In this document: piece by piece, positions 8,070-15,759 of the stretch
Position numbering within the stretch: the first letter of the stretch is position 1
Layout of the letters: each line of letters begins with the position of its first letter
Assembly: GCA_027619225.1 (NCBI GenBank)
Contig: JAQCFW010000014.1
Span: 1 to 60,118, forward strand
Direction of reading: 5' to 3'
DNA: 60,118 nucleotides
Origin: Bacteroidota bacterium
GTDB lineage: Bacteria > Bacteroidota > Bacteroidia > Flavobacteriales_D > Sanyastnellaceae
Made by a program: the position numbers and the translations under genes
Notes under the pieces: generated by a model
What the model was told of the DNA's origin: nothing
Database searches by the model: none
What the model saw: only the letters and a program-made list of their open reading frames with translations

Positions 8070-9449
8070 ATGTCAATACTCATTAAAAACGGTCGAGTTG
8101 TTACCGCTGCAGAAGATTTCATCGCAGATATTTATATCGAAGGTGAAGAGATTGTCGCAATTGGCAGGAACTTAGACTACCCAGTAGATAAAATAATTGA
8201 CGCAACTGACAAGCTTGTTTTTCCTGGTGGGATTGATCCTCACGTTCATTTAGACATGCCGTTTATGGGGACGTATTCTAGCGATGATTACGAGACCGGA
8301 ACAAGAGCCGCACTCCATGGTGGAACAACATCCGTGATCGAGTTTATCCTCCAAACCCAAGGCGACACTTTGCACAATGCACTCAAAGAATGGCAGGCTA
8401 AGTCCTTGCACAAAGCCGTGGGAGATTTCTCTTACCACATGGCCGTCACTGACTTCAACGATGATGTCGCAAAGGAAGTTGTGCAAATGATAGAGGAAGA
8501 AGGAATCACCTCCTTCAAAACATTTATGGCATACAAAGGGGCATTAATGATTGACGATGGCCAGATGGTGCAATTGATGAAAGTTGTCAAGGAGCATGGC
8601 GGACTTGTGACTGTTCATGCAACAAATGGTGACATGATTGACTCACTGATCAGTAAAAATCTCTCGGAAGGAAATACAAAACCTATTTACCATTACTTGT
8701 CCCAGCCAGAAGTCACCGAAGCAGAAGCATCCGCTCGCTTTACTGACATGCTATATTACACTGGTTGTCCGGGTTACATTGTTCATATGACATGTGAGGG
8801 AGCTCTTAATGCTGTCCGAACAGCGACCATGCGGAACCAGAAAGTTTTTGTTGAGACTTGTACTCAATACCTCATGCTCGATGCATCTCTTTACGAGCGA
8901 GAGGATGGCGCAAAATGGGTCATGAGTCCTCCGCTTCGTGAGAAAAAAGACCAAGACGCCCTTTGGGTTGGAATTAATCAAGGTTTAATCCAAGTCGTCG
9001 GAACAGATCACTGCCCCTTCACGCTTGAACAAAAAGCCTCAGGAAAAGACAACTTTGCAAAAATCCCAAATGGTCATCCCGCAATCGAGCACAGAATCGA
9101 ATTTATGTATTCAGAAGGTGTACGAAAAGGTAAAATTTCGCTGAATAAATTTGTAGAAGTGACCTCAACGAATGCTGCAAAAATATTCGGAATGTATCCT
9201 AAAAAAGGTACTATAGCCATTGGGTCAGATGCTGATTTGGTCATTTTCGACCCCTCAAAACAGCATACTATTTCCGCAGACACCCATCACATGAATTGTG
9301 ATTACTCTGGATATGAGGGTAGGAAAGTGATAGGAAAGACAGAGATTGTTCTCTTAAGGGGAAAGGTCGCTATTGAAGATGAAAAATGTCATTTGAAAGC
9401 GGGCGACGGGAAGTTTATTCCGAGAGGCAAAACATCACTCATTATTTAA
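8070..9449 (+). CDS. hydA: Dihydropyrimidinase
   Basis: This 459-residue amidohydrolase opens the ring of dihydrouracil or dihydrothymine to N-carbamoyl-beta-alanine or its methyl analogue. It carries the binuclear metal signature: HxH in GGIDPHVHLDMP, the carbamylated lysine in TSFKTFMAYKG, histidines in TVHATNGD and YIVHMTCEG, and the Asp in VVGTDHCPF. The length is normal for the family, and the motifs separate it from allantoinase and dihydroorotase. It starts one base after the transporter stop. Hydantoinase activity is a possible side function, but the preTA and ureidopropionase neighbours fix the likely substrate. Confidence 0.95.
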   Translation: MSILIKNGRVVTAAEDFIADIYIEGEEIVAIGRNLDYPVDKIIDATDKLVFPGGIDPHVHLDMPFMGTYSSDDYETGTRAALHGGTTSVIEFILQTQGDTLHNALKEWQAKSLHKAVGDFSYHMAVTDFNDDVAKEVVQMIEEEGITSFKTFMAYKGALMIDDGQMVQLMKVVKEHGGLVTVHATNGDMIDSLISKNLSEGNTKPIYHYLSQPEVTEAEASARFTDMLYYTGCPGYIVHMTCEGALNAVRTATMRNQKVFVETCTQYLMLDASLYEREDGAKWVMSPPLREKKDQDALWVGINQGLIQVVGTDHCPFTLEQKASGKDNFAKIPNGHPAIEHRIEFMYSEGVRKGKISLNKFVEVTSTNAAKIFGMYPKKGTIAIGSDADLVIFDPSKQHTISADTHHMNCDYSGYEGRKVIGKTEIVLLRGKVAIEDEKCHLKAGDGKFIPRGKTSLII

Positions 9450-9467
9450 ATTAAGCTTATTGAAGAT

Positions 9468-10334
9468 ATGTCAAGAAAAGTAAAATCAGGATTAATCCAA
9501 ATGAGTCTTCCAATGACTGAAGGCGAAGGGACGATACAGGAAATATGTAGCGCGATGTACGACAAACACATTCCGTACATTGAAGAAGCAGGAAAACAAG
9601 GAGTTCAGATCCTTTGTCTACAAGAAGTCTTCAACACCCCCTATTTCTGCCCTGGACAAGATAGTAAATGGTATGAATCAGCGGAGGCCGTCCCAGGACC
9701 GACGACTGAAAAGCTACAAGTAATTGCTAAGAAATACGACATGGTAATTGTTGCTTCGTTGTACGAGAAAGAGCAAGCCGGAATTTTATATAACACTTCT
9801 GCAGTCATTGACGCCGATGGCACTTATTTAGGAAAATACCGCAAGAATCACATCCCTCACACGAGTGGGTTTTGGGAGAAATTTTTCTTTAAACCTGGAA
9901 ACTTGGGATATCCTGTTTTTCAAACCAAATACGCTAAAGTTGGTGTCTACATCTGTTATGACCGTCACTTCCCTGAGGGTGCTCGTGCTCTTGGCTTGAA
10001 TGGCGCTGAAATTGTATACAACCCTTCTGCAACTGTAGCTGGATTAAGCGAATATCTTTGGAAACTTGAACAACCGGCACATGCTGCAGCAAATGGGTAT
10101 TTCATGGGCTGTATCAATAGAGTCGGTGAAGAAAAACCATGGAATCTAGGTAAATTTTACGGTCAGTCATACTTTGTAGATCCACGTGGACAAATCTTTG
10201 CGGAAGCATCAAGAGATAACGACGAATTACTCGTCGCCGAATTTGATTTGGACCTCATCGAGGAGGTGAGATCTACTTGGCAATTCTACAGAGATCGTCG
10301 TCCTGAAACCTACGGTGATTTGACAAAACTCTGA
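9468..10334 (+). CDS. Beta-ureidopropionase (N-carbamoyl-beta-alanine amidohydrolase)
   Basis: This 288-residue nitrilase-superfamily enzyme releases beta-alanine, CO2 and ammonia from N-carbamoyl-beta-alanine. The catalytic triad is in place: Glu in CLQEVFNTPYF, Lys in LGKYRKNHIPH and Cys in VYICYDRHFPEG. HIPH followed by FWEKFFFKPGN resembles the carbamoyl-amidase branch, which also includes N-carbamoylputrescine amidase. Putrescine-type activity is therefore the alternative, but the operon points to pyrimidine breakdown. It follows dihydropyrimidinase by 18 bp. Confidence 0.9.
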   Translation: MSRKVKSGLIQMSLPMTEGEGTIQEICSAMYDKHIPYIEEAGKQGVQILCLQEVFNTPYFCPGQDSKWYESAEAVPGPTTEKLQVIAKKYDMVIVASLYEKEQAGILYNTSAVIDADGTYLGKYRKNHIPHTSGFWEKFFFKPGNLGYPVFQTKYAKVGVYICYDRHFPEGARALGLNGAEIVYNPSATVAGLSEYLWKLEQPAHAAANGYFMGCINRVGEEKPWNLGKFYGQSYFVDPRGQIFAEASRDNDELLVAEFDLDLIEEVRSTWQFYRDRRPETYGDLTKL

Positions 10335-10370
10335 TTAAGACAACATTCATATACTAGAATAATTCGACGC

Positions 10371-11717
10371 ATGGCTGAATACAAACGACCTGAAAATGAA
10401 CAGGAGTTCAAGGAGAATTTCAAACAGAAAAAACCCTTGATGAATGATACTCAAGCACACATCGAAAGTTCTCGGTGTCTGTTTTGCTATGATGCTCCTT
10501 GCATGAATGCTTGCCCTACCGGCATAGACATCCCGCTGTTCATTAAGCAAATCAATACAGGAAACAAGCAGGGCGCCGCAAAGACAATTTACGATTCAAA
10601 TTGGATGGGTAATGCTTGCGGTACAATTTGTCCAACTGAAGTTCTATGTGAAGGAGCGTGTGTCTATAATGAACAAGACGCTCCTCCTATACTCATCGGT
10701 CGACTGCAAAATCACGCAACCATTTCCGTCATCAAATCTGGCAAACAACTTTATTTTCCAGGAGAAGACAATGGCAAAAGGGTCGCCATTATTGGTGCGG
10801 GACCTGCAGGAATTTCTTGTGCCTGTGAATTGAGAACTTTGGGATATAGTGTGGACATCTTCGAAGCAAAGGCTCAGCCATCTGGATTAACAGTCCATGG
10901 TGTCGCGCCCTATAAGATTTCAAATGAAGAAGTGATGGCCGAGATGGACTACTTACAAAATCAACTCGGATATAACATCCTTTACAATCATCCCATTTCT
11001 ACGAAAGAAGATCTAAAGAAATTAGAGTCGGATTACTCCGCAATATTTATCGGTGTGGGGCTAGGTAAAACGGCAAATCTTCAGATGACTGGTGAAAATC
11101 TACTAGGAGTTCACGGGGCGGTTGAATTTATTGAAGAACTACGCAGCAAGCATTCTGAAGTGAAAATTGCACAGAAAGTTGTCGTGATAGGTGGGGGGAA
11201 TACAGCCATGGATGCCGCCTCAGAATCTGCTAGACTGGGTGCTGAAGAAGTGACTTTGGCATATCGAAGAGGAAAAGAAAGCATGGGCGCTTATGATTTT
11301 GAATACGATTTGGCAGTGAGCGCTGGCGTGAAAGGATTGTTTAACGCCTCACCTGTTGAGATCATCGGTGGTGAGAGAGTGGAAGGAGTTCGCTTTGTAA
11401 AAACAGAAATTGTGAACGGAAGACTCACGAACATTGAAGGGTCAGAGTTTACTGTTGCTTGTGATATGGTGATTAAGGCTACCGGCCAAGCCAAGCAAGG
11501 CAAACTCCTGCGTTTAATTGACAAGTTAACGTTAGATGAAAAGACACGAATTGTGGTTAATTCAGACACAAATCAAACAACTAACCCGATGTATTTCGCG
11601 GGTGGAGATGCCATTAATGGAGGGGCTGAAGTTGTGAACGGCGCCTATGATGGCAAACTTGCCGCCAATGGTATTCACCAATGGATCACAGACAACCAAA
11701 GACAACCAAAGACATGA
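10371..11717 (+). CDS. preT: NAD-dependent dihydropyrimidine dehydrogenase, subunit PreT
   Basis: This 448-residue flavoprotein subunit takes electrons from NAD(P)H and passes them to PreA for reduction of uracil or thymine. The N-terminal region has iron-sulfur cysteines (CLFCYDAPCMNACPTG, then GNACGTICPTEVLCEGAC). An FAD-binding GxGxxG follows at VAIIGAGPAGISCACEL and an NAD-binding GGGNTAMDAASES further on. The order matches GltD/PreT proteins. It overlaps preA by the ATGA at 11714-11717. A perfect tandem duplication of a 10-mer (11691-11710) forms its last codons, giving the ending TDNQRQPKT. Confidence 0.93.
   Translation: MAEYKRPENEQEFKENFKQKKPLMNDTQAHIESSRCLFCYDAPCMNACPTGIDIPLFIKQINTGNKQGAAKTIYDSNWMGNACGTICPTEVLCEGACVYNEQDAPPILIGRLQNHATISVIKSGKQLYFPGEDNGKRVAIIGAGPAGISCACELRTLGYSVDIFEAKAQPSGLTVHGVAPYKISNEEVMAEMDYLQNQLGYNILYNHPISTKEDLKKLESDYSAIFIGVGLGKTANLQMTGENLLGVHGAVEFIEELRSKHSEVKIAQKVVVIGGGNTAMDAASESARLGAEEVTLAYRRGKESMGAYDFEYDLAVSAGVKGLFNASPVEIIGGERVEGVRFVKTEIVNGRLTNIEGSEFTVACDMVIKATGQAKQGKLLRLIDKLTLDEKTRIVVNSDTNQTTNPMYFAGGDAINGGAEVVNGAYDGKLAANGIHQWITDNQRQPKT
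11691..11710 (+). repeat. Two tandem copies of GACAACCAAA
   Basis: A perfect 10-base tandem duplication followed by GAC ends directly before the preA ATG. Ten bases is not a multiple of three, so copy-number change by slippage would shift the preT reading frame and alter its overlap with preA. Confidence 0.8.
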
Positions 11718-13093
11718 GCAAGAAAGATAAGATTGATTTATCCGTAAATTTTGCGGGAATTAAGGCTCCAAACCCTTTTTGGTTGGCTTCTGCACCTCCG
11801 ACTAATTCAGGTTATCAAATCATGAAAGCCTTTGATGCTGGATGGGGTGGTGCTGTTTGGAAAACATTGGGAATGCCTACGATTAATGTTTCAAGCCGCT
11901 ATGGTTCAACCAACTACGGAAACTCCCGAATGGCTGGGTTTAGCAACATTGAGTTAATTACTGATCGACCTTTGGAAGACAACCTTCGCGAAATGGCAGA
12001 GGTGAAAAAACATTTCCCAGATCACGCTGTGATTGCCTCTCTCATGGTGGACACACGCCAAGAATGGGAAGATATTATCAAGCAAGTAGAAGATGCCGGT
12101 GCGGATGGTATAGAGCTGAATTTTGGATGTCCGCATGGAATGTGCGAGCGAGGAATGGGGTCAGCCGTTGGACAAGAGCCCGAAGTATTAAAAACGATTG
12201 TTGAATGGGTAAAGCAAGCGGCGACTGTTCCCGTGATCACAAAATTATCACCGAACATCACGCACATTACGGATCCAGGACTGGCTGCCGTACATGGAAA
12301 AACAGATGCGATTTCATTGATTAATACAGTGAAAAGTATTGTTGGGATTGACTTAGAGACATACGCTCCCTATCCTATTGTAGATGGGAAAGGAACGAAC
12401 GGTGGCTATTGCGGTCCTGCGGTGAAACCCATCGCTTTGCATATGTTGAAAGACTTGATGCAGCATCCAGAAATTTCAAACACCCCAATTAGTGGAATTG
12501 GTGGTATTGAAACGTGGCGTGACGTTGTTGAGTTTATTCTTCTGGGCGCTACTTCCGTTCAAGTTTGTACGGCTGTGATGCACTACGGATTTGGGATTGT
12601 GCGAGAGATGGAAGCGGGATTGATTGATTTCATGGAAAATAAGGGCTATACAACGATTTATGATTTTGCTGGGAAAGCCCTGCCAAACGTAACAGAGTGG
12701 AAACATTTGAACCTAAAAAGTGAAGTAAGAGCAAAAATAAATGAGGATAAGTGCATTGGATGTGATCTGTGTTACATCGCATGTGATGACGGCGCCCACC
12801 AGGCAATTGCGCTGCCAACAGATGGAAGCCGTATCCCTTTAATCATTGAAGAGAACTGCGTTGGTTGTAATTTATGCTCACTTGTTTGCCCTGTTGAAGA
12901 GTGTATCACGATGGAGAAGTTTGACGATGGGAAAGAGCACGAAACTTGGCACGAATTAACTGAGCAAAATCGAATTCCTAATACATGGAATGATGATCGT
13001 GCAGGAGGTAAAGGACATTATGTTCCCGAACCCACCGAGGCATTAAAGCACAAACGCAAAGATAAATCTGGGATTAATAACAAAGCAATGTGA
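11714..13093 (+). CDS. preA: NAD-dependent dihydropyrimidine dehydrogenase, subunit PreA
   Basis: This protein has a dihydroorotate-dehydrogenase-like FMN barrel (about 1-330) followed by a ferredoxin domain with two 4Fe-4S motifs, CIGCDLCYIAC and CVGCNLCSLVC. The barrel contains KAPNPFWLASAPP at the start and the catalytic-loop region NFGCPHGMCERGMG, whose cysteines match dihydropyrimidine dehydrogenases. The longest frame begins at 11681, but the ATG at 11714 forms the ATGA overlap with preT and starts MSKKDKIDLSV, as homologues do. I therefore use it (459 residues). With PreT it reduces uracil or thymine, the first step of the pathway. Confidence 0.93.
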   Translation: MSKKDKIDLSVNFAGIKAPNPFWLASAPPTNSGYQIMKAFDAGWGGAVWKTLGMPTINVSSRYGSTNYGNSRMAGFSNIELITDRPLEDNLREMAEVKKHFPDHAVIASLMVDTRQEWEDIIKQVEDAGADGIELNFGCPHGMCERGMGSAVGQEPEVLKTIVEWVKQAATVPVITKLSPNITHITDPGLAAVHGKTDAISLINTVKSIVGIDLETYAPYPIVDGKGTNGGYCGPAVKPIALHMLKDLMQHPEISNTPISGIGGIETWRDVVEFILLGATSVQVCTAVMHYGFGIVREMEAGLIDFMENKGYTTIYDFAGKALPNVTEWKHLNLKSEVRAKINEDKCIGCDLCYIACDDGAHQAIALPTDGSRIPLIIEENCVGCNLCSLVCPVEECITMEKFDDGKEHETWHELTEQNRIPNTWNDDRAGGKGHYVPEPTEALKHKRKDKSGINNKAM

Positions 13094-13324
13094 GAGCAAT
13101 GGGAAAATTCAGGGGTAACTAATTTTAGTGGTTTCACAGGCTTGCCTGGCGGCTGCCATGTTTCAAGCGGTTTCTTTAATAATGGAGAATTCGGAAGTTG
13201 GTGGTCGTCCTCAGTGTCCTGATCCAACTCGTGGATGCATAAGCTAATCAGCTACACCGACATTGCATACCGCTACAACAACGATCGGAGCAGCGGCTTT
13301 TCTGCTCGTTGCGTCCGGGATTAA
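13094..13324 (+). pseudogene. Remnant of a FISUMP (Fibrobacter major paralogous domain) protein
   Basis: The plus frame of 13118 reads TNFSGFTGLPGGCHVSSGFF, then NNGEFGSWWSSSVS, an in-frame TGA at 13220-13222, and after it ISYTDIAYRYNNDRSSGF and SARCVRD before TAA at 13322. GLPGG, GSWWSSS, RYNNDRSSGFS and RCVRD are the hallmark end of the FISUMP domain of secreted Bacteroidetes and Fibrobacteres proteins. The start is missing and the internal stop breaks it, so this is a decayed C-terminal fragment. It sits directly after preA and beside the island end, probably the scar of an earlier insertion or deletion. Confidence 0.8.
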
Positions 13325-13376
13325 AAATTTAAATTATAGCGACGCAGTCGTGCGTTTGTAAATCACGAGCCGTACT

Positions 13377-13394
13377 TTATTTCCCGATACAGAA
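13377..13394 (-). repeat. mnmE-tail attachment core, copy 3 (inside mnmE)
   Basis: These are the final 18 bases of mnmE, TTCTGTATCGGGAAATAA on the minus strand, encoding F-C-I-G-K-stop. ATTTC and GAAAT form short inverted arms around CCGATACA. This is the chromosomal junction of the island. SGI1-type islands in Proteobacteria are known to use the same part of trmE/mnmE. Confidence 0.75.
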
Positions 13395-14753
13395 ATGGGA
13401 AAAGATATGTCCTAGGATATCATCTGCATGGACGGCTCCCGTGATCGCACCTAAATGATGTAAAGACTCTCTAACGTCGATGGATACGAGGTCGGAGGGG
13501 AGGTCGCTAGACAGCCCGGTTTGAACTGCCAACAATGACTTCTCTGCTAAAACGAGCGCTTCAAAATGTCTTTCGTTCGTTACCACTAAAGAGGAAGTCG
13601 AGGCTTCGAGTCCGTGAGAAGAGGAGAGCACATCTCGAAGTTCTGCAATTCCTTCTCCCTTGGAGGCAGAGATTTCTAACGTACGGGATGCGGCATCTAC
13701 TTTTTTACACACTTTTTCACTCAAGTCACACTTGTTCCAAACCGCGATTACAACAATTCCCTCTGGAAGATTCAAATCCGCGATGTCTTGAGATGCCTGT
13801 GTCGCTGATTCACAAGAGGCGTCAAGAAGGTAGAGTACTGAATGTGCGCTTTCTGCTTTTTTTAGGGCGCGTCGGATTCCTTCAGTTTCTATTTCATCCT
13901 CGGTATTGCGAAGTCCGGCGGTGTCGATGAATCGAAAGAGAGTTCCGTCGATAACGCAGGTGTCTTCGATGATATCTCGGGTTGTTCCGGCGATATCTGA
14001 GACGATGGCTTTGTCGTCACCTAAAAGAACGTTGAGCAATGTGGATTTTCCTGAGTTGGGGGCGCCGAGAATGGCAACAGGAACGCCTGATTTTATAGCG
14101 TTTCCGTCTCGGAAAGAAGCGGCAAGGGACGAGACTCGAGAAAGGAGATCGTTTAACAAATCGTTGAAGCGAGCTCGGTCCGCGAATTCTACGTCTTCTT
14201 CAGAGAAATCGAGCTCCAGCTCGAGGAGTCCGGCGAACCCAATTAAGGCTTCGCGCAAAGCGCCGATTTCGCGAGAGAACCCACCCCTCAGTTGTGAGAT
14301 CGCAAGTCTATGGGCGCCTCGATGTTCGGAGGCGATGAGATCGGCTACGGCTTCAGCCTGGGTGAGGTCGAGGCGTCCATTTAGGAAGGCTCGCTGCGTG
14401 AACTCGCCAGGTCCGGCAAGTCGACATCCTGCAATAACGAGGAGGCGAACGACTTCTGCCTGGATGAACCTTGAGCCATGGATATTTAATTCTACCGTAT
14501 CCTCGCCCGTGTATGAACCAGGTCCGCAAAGAACCAGGGCGAGCCCTTCGTCAATTGTTTCTCGTGGCTCGGATTCGGACAGGATGCGACCGAAAACGAC
14601 CTTTCGATCTGAATCGCAGGTGAGCGTTTTCGAAAATACGGCGCTGGAGAGCTCTAAAGCACGGGGCCCAGAAACACGAACTACGGCGATTCCTCCGGCT
14701 CCGGGAGCTGTAGAGATAGCGACAATCGTTGAGCCATCTAAGGCCTTGGGCAT
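13377..14753 (-). CDS. mnmE: tRNA modification GTPase MnmE (TrmE)
   Basis: This 458-residue GTPase works with MnmG to make (c)mnm5U34 in the wobble position of certain tRNAs. It has the N-terminal folate-binding domain (ISTAPGAGGIAVVRVSGP), a helical domain, an inserted G domain with GAPNSGKSTLLN, DIAGTTRD, DTAGLR and NKCD, and the C-terminal FCIGK that holds the essential cysteine. The longest frame starts at 14786; the ATG at 14753 gives the conserved MPKALDGSTIVAIS start and is preferred. Its last 18 bases are the attachment core repeated at 3263 and 1982. The gene remains complete despite the insertion. Confidence 0.96.
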   Translation of the reverse strand: MPKALDGSTIVAISTAPGAGGIAVVRVSGPRALELSSAVFSKTLTCDSDRKVVFGRILSESEPRETIDEGLALVLCGPGSYTGEDTVELNIHGSRFIQAEVVRLLVIAGCRLAGPGEFTQRAFLNGRLDLTQAEAVADLIASEHRGAHRLAISQLRGGFSREIGALREALIGFAGLLELELDFSEEDVEFADRARFNDLLNDLLSRVSSLAASFRDGNAIKSGVPVAILGAPNSGKSTLLNVLLGDDKAIVSDIAGTTRDIIEDTCVIDGTLFRFIDTAGLRNTEDEIETEGIRRALKKAESAHSVLYLLDASCESATQASQDIADLNLPEGIVVIAVWNKCDLSEKVCKKVDAASRTLEISASKGEGIAELRDVLSSSHGLEASTSSLVVTNERHFEALVLAEKSLLAVQTGLSSDLPSDLVSIDVRESLHHLGAITGAVHADDILGHIFSHFCIGK

Positions 14754-14825
14754 AGTGTTTTTCACGCGGTAATAATTACTGTGCAAAAGTGGGGTAAAAA
14801 ATGGGAGGATAGATGTGGTTTGGTC

Positions 14826-14833
14826 TAAATTTG
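14826..14833 (+). promoter_or_regulatory. Possible -7 element of sucD
   Basis: TAAATTTG matches the Bacteroidetes -7 consensus TANNTTTG and lies 37 bp before the sucD ATG. I see no matching -33 TTG at the right distance, so it is only a candidate. Confidence 0.4.
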
Positions 14834-14870
14834 AGCCGCATTACACCCGAGAAGAAAAATACATCAAAAC

Positions 14871-15740
14871 ATGAGTGTTCTAGTTAACAAAGATTCTAAG
14901 ATTATCGTTCAAGGATTTACAGGTAGTGAAGGGACTTTCCATGCAGGCCAAATGATAGATTACGGCACCAATGTCGTTGGCGGAGTGACCCCCGGAAAAG
15001 GCGGTCAGACCCATCTTGGAAAACCGGTTTTTAATACGGTGCAAGACGCTGTAAAAGAAACTGGAGCTGACGTGAGTATTCTTTTCGTTCCCCCAGCTTT
15101 CGCGGCGGACGCGATTTTGGAGGCAGCTGATGGAGGCATTAAAGTGATCATATGTATAACAGAAGGTATCCCAGTTGCGGATATGGTAGGGGTGAAGCAT
15201 TACATCGATCAGCGCGATTGCACGCTCATAGGCCCCAACTGTCCTGGAGTGATGACTGCTGGAGAAGCAAAGGTGGGCATTATGCCTGGGTTTATATTCA
15301 AGCCAGGCACGGTGGGGATTATTTCGAAATCTGGAACCCTCACGTATGAGGCAGTGGATCAGTGCACTAAAGCAGGGTTAGGCCAAACCACAGCGATCGG
15401 TATCGGCGGTGATCCCATCATAGGAACCACGACCCTTGACGCTGTCAAGCTACTTATGGCGGACGACGATACTAAGGGAATTGTGATGATAGGCGAGATC
15501 GGGGGGGACCTCGAAGTCAATGCCGCTCGCTGGATTAAAGAGCACGGCACGAAGCCAGTTGTAGGATTCATCGCGGGAGTTACCGCTCCCAAAGGCCGCA
15601 CGATGGGTCACGCCGGAGCGATCGTGTCCGGAGAGGATGAGACTGCCGAAGCAAAGAAGCGCGTCATGAGAGAGTGTGGAATCCACGTTGTGGACAGCCC
15701 AGCCCACATCGGCTCGAAGATGGCCGAGCTAATCGGGTAA
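14871..15740 (+). CDS. sucD: Succinate-CoA ligase, alpha subunit
   Basis: This 289-residue subunit of the TCA-cycle enzyme interconverts succinyl-CoA and succinate with formation of a nucleoside triphosphate. The CoA-binding Rossmann start ([15 protein letters not shown]), the GGVTPGKGG loop and the phosphohistidine motif ([13 protein letters not shown], His near residue 245) are all present. The length is standard. The beta subunit gene is not adjacent, so the two are encoded separately here. The gene is divergent from mnmE, with about 117 bp between the starts. Confidence 0.96.
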   Translation: MSVLVNKDSKIIVQGFTGSEGTFHAGQMIDYGTNVVGGVTPGKGGQTHLGKPVFNTVQDAVKETGADVSILFVPPAFAADAILEAADGGIKVIICITEGIPVADMVGVKHYIDQRDCTLIGPNCPGVMTAGEAKVGIMPGFIFKPGTVGIISKSGTLTYEAVDQCTKAGLGQTTAIGIGGDPIIGTTTLDAVKLLMADDDTKGIVMIGEIGGDLEVNAARWIKEHGTKPVVGFIAGVTAPKGRTMGHAGAIVSGEDETAEAKKRVMRECGIHVVDSPAHIGSKMAELIG

Positions 15741-15759
15741 TTTAAATTAAGACACCCTT

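Larger units (their letters stand above)
3263..13394. mobile_element. 10.1-kb att-bounded island carrying pyrimidine degradation genes
   Basis: Direct repeats of the mnmE tail bound this segment (copy 2 on the left, the functional mnmE end on the right). Inside are seven co-directional catabolic genes and a decayed FISUMP gene. No integrase or replication gene is present, so it would depend on the recombinase at 272-1390 or a relative. Insertion at the 3' end of mnmE/trmE is well known for SGI1-type islands in Proteobacteria. The island status is inferred from the repeats. Confidence 0.65.

Noticed and set aside
13906-14772. 288-codon plus-strand frame opposite mnmE
   Set aside because: It lies entirely antisense to the clearly conserved mnmE and its Ser/Arg/Pro-rich product is what the reverse of this GC-richer gene gives.
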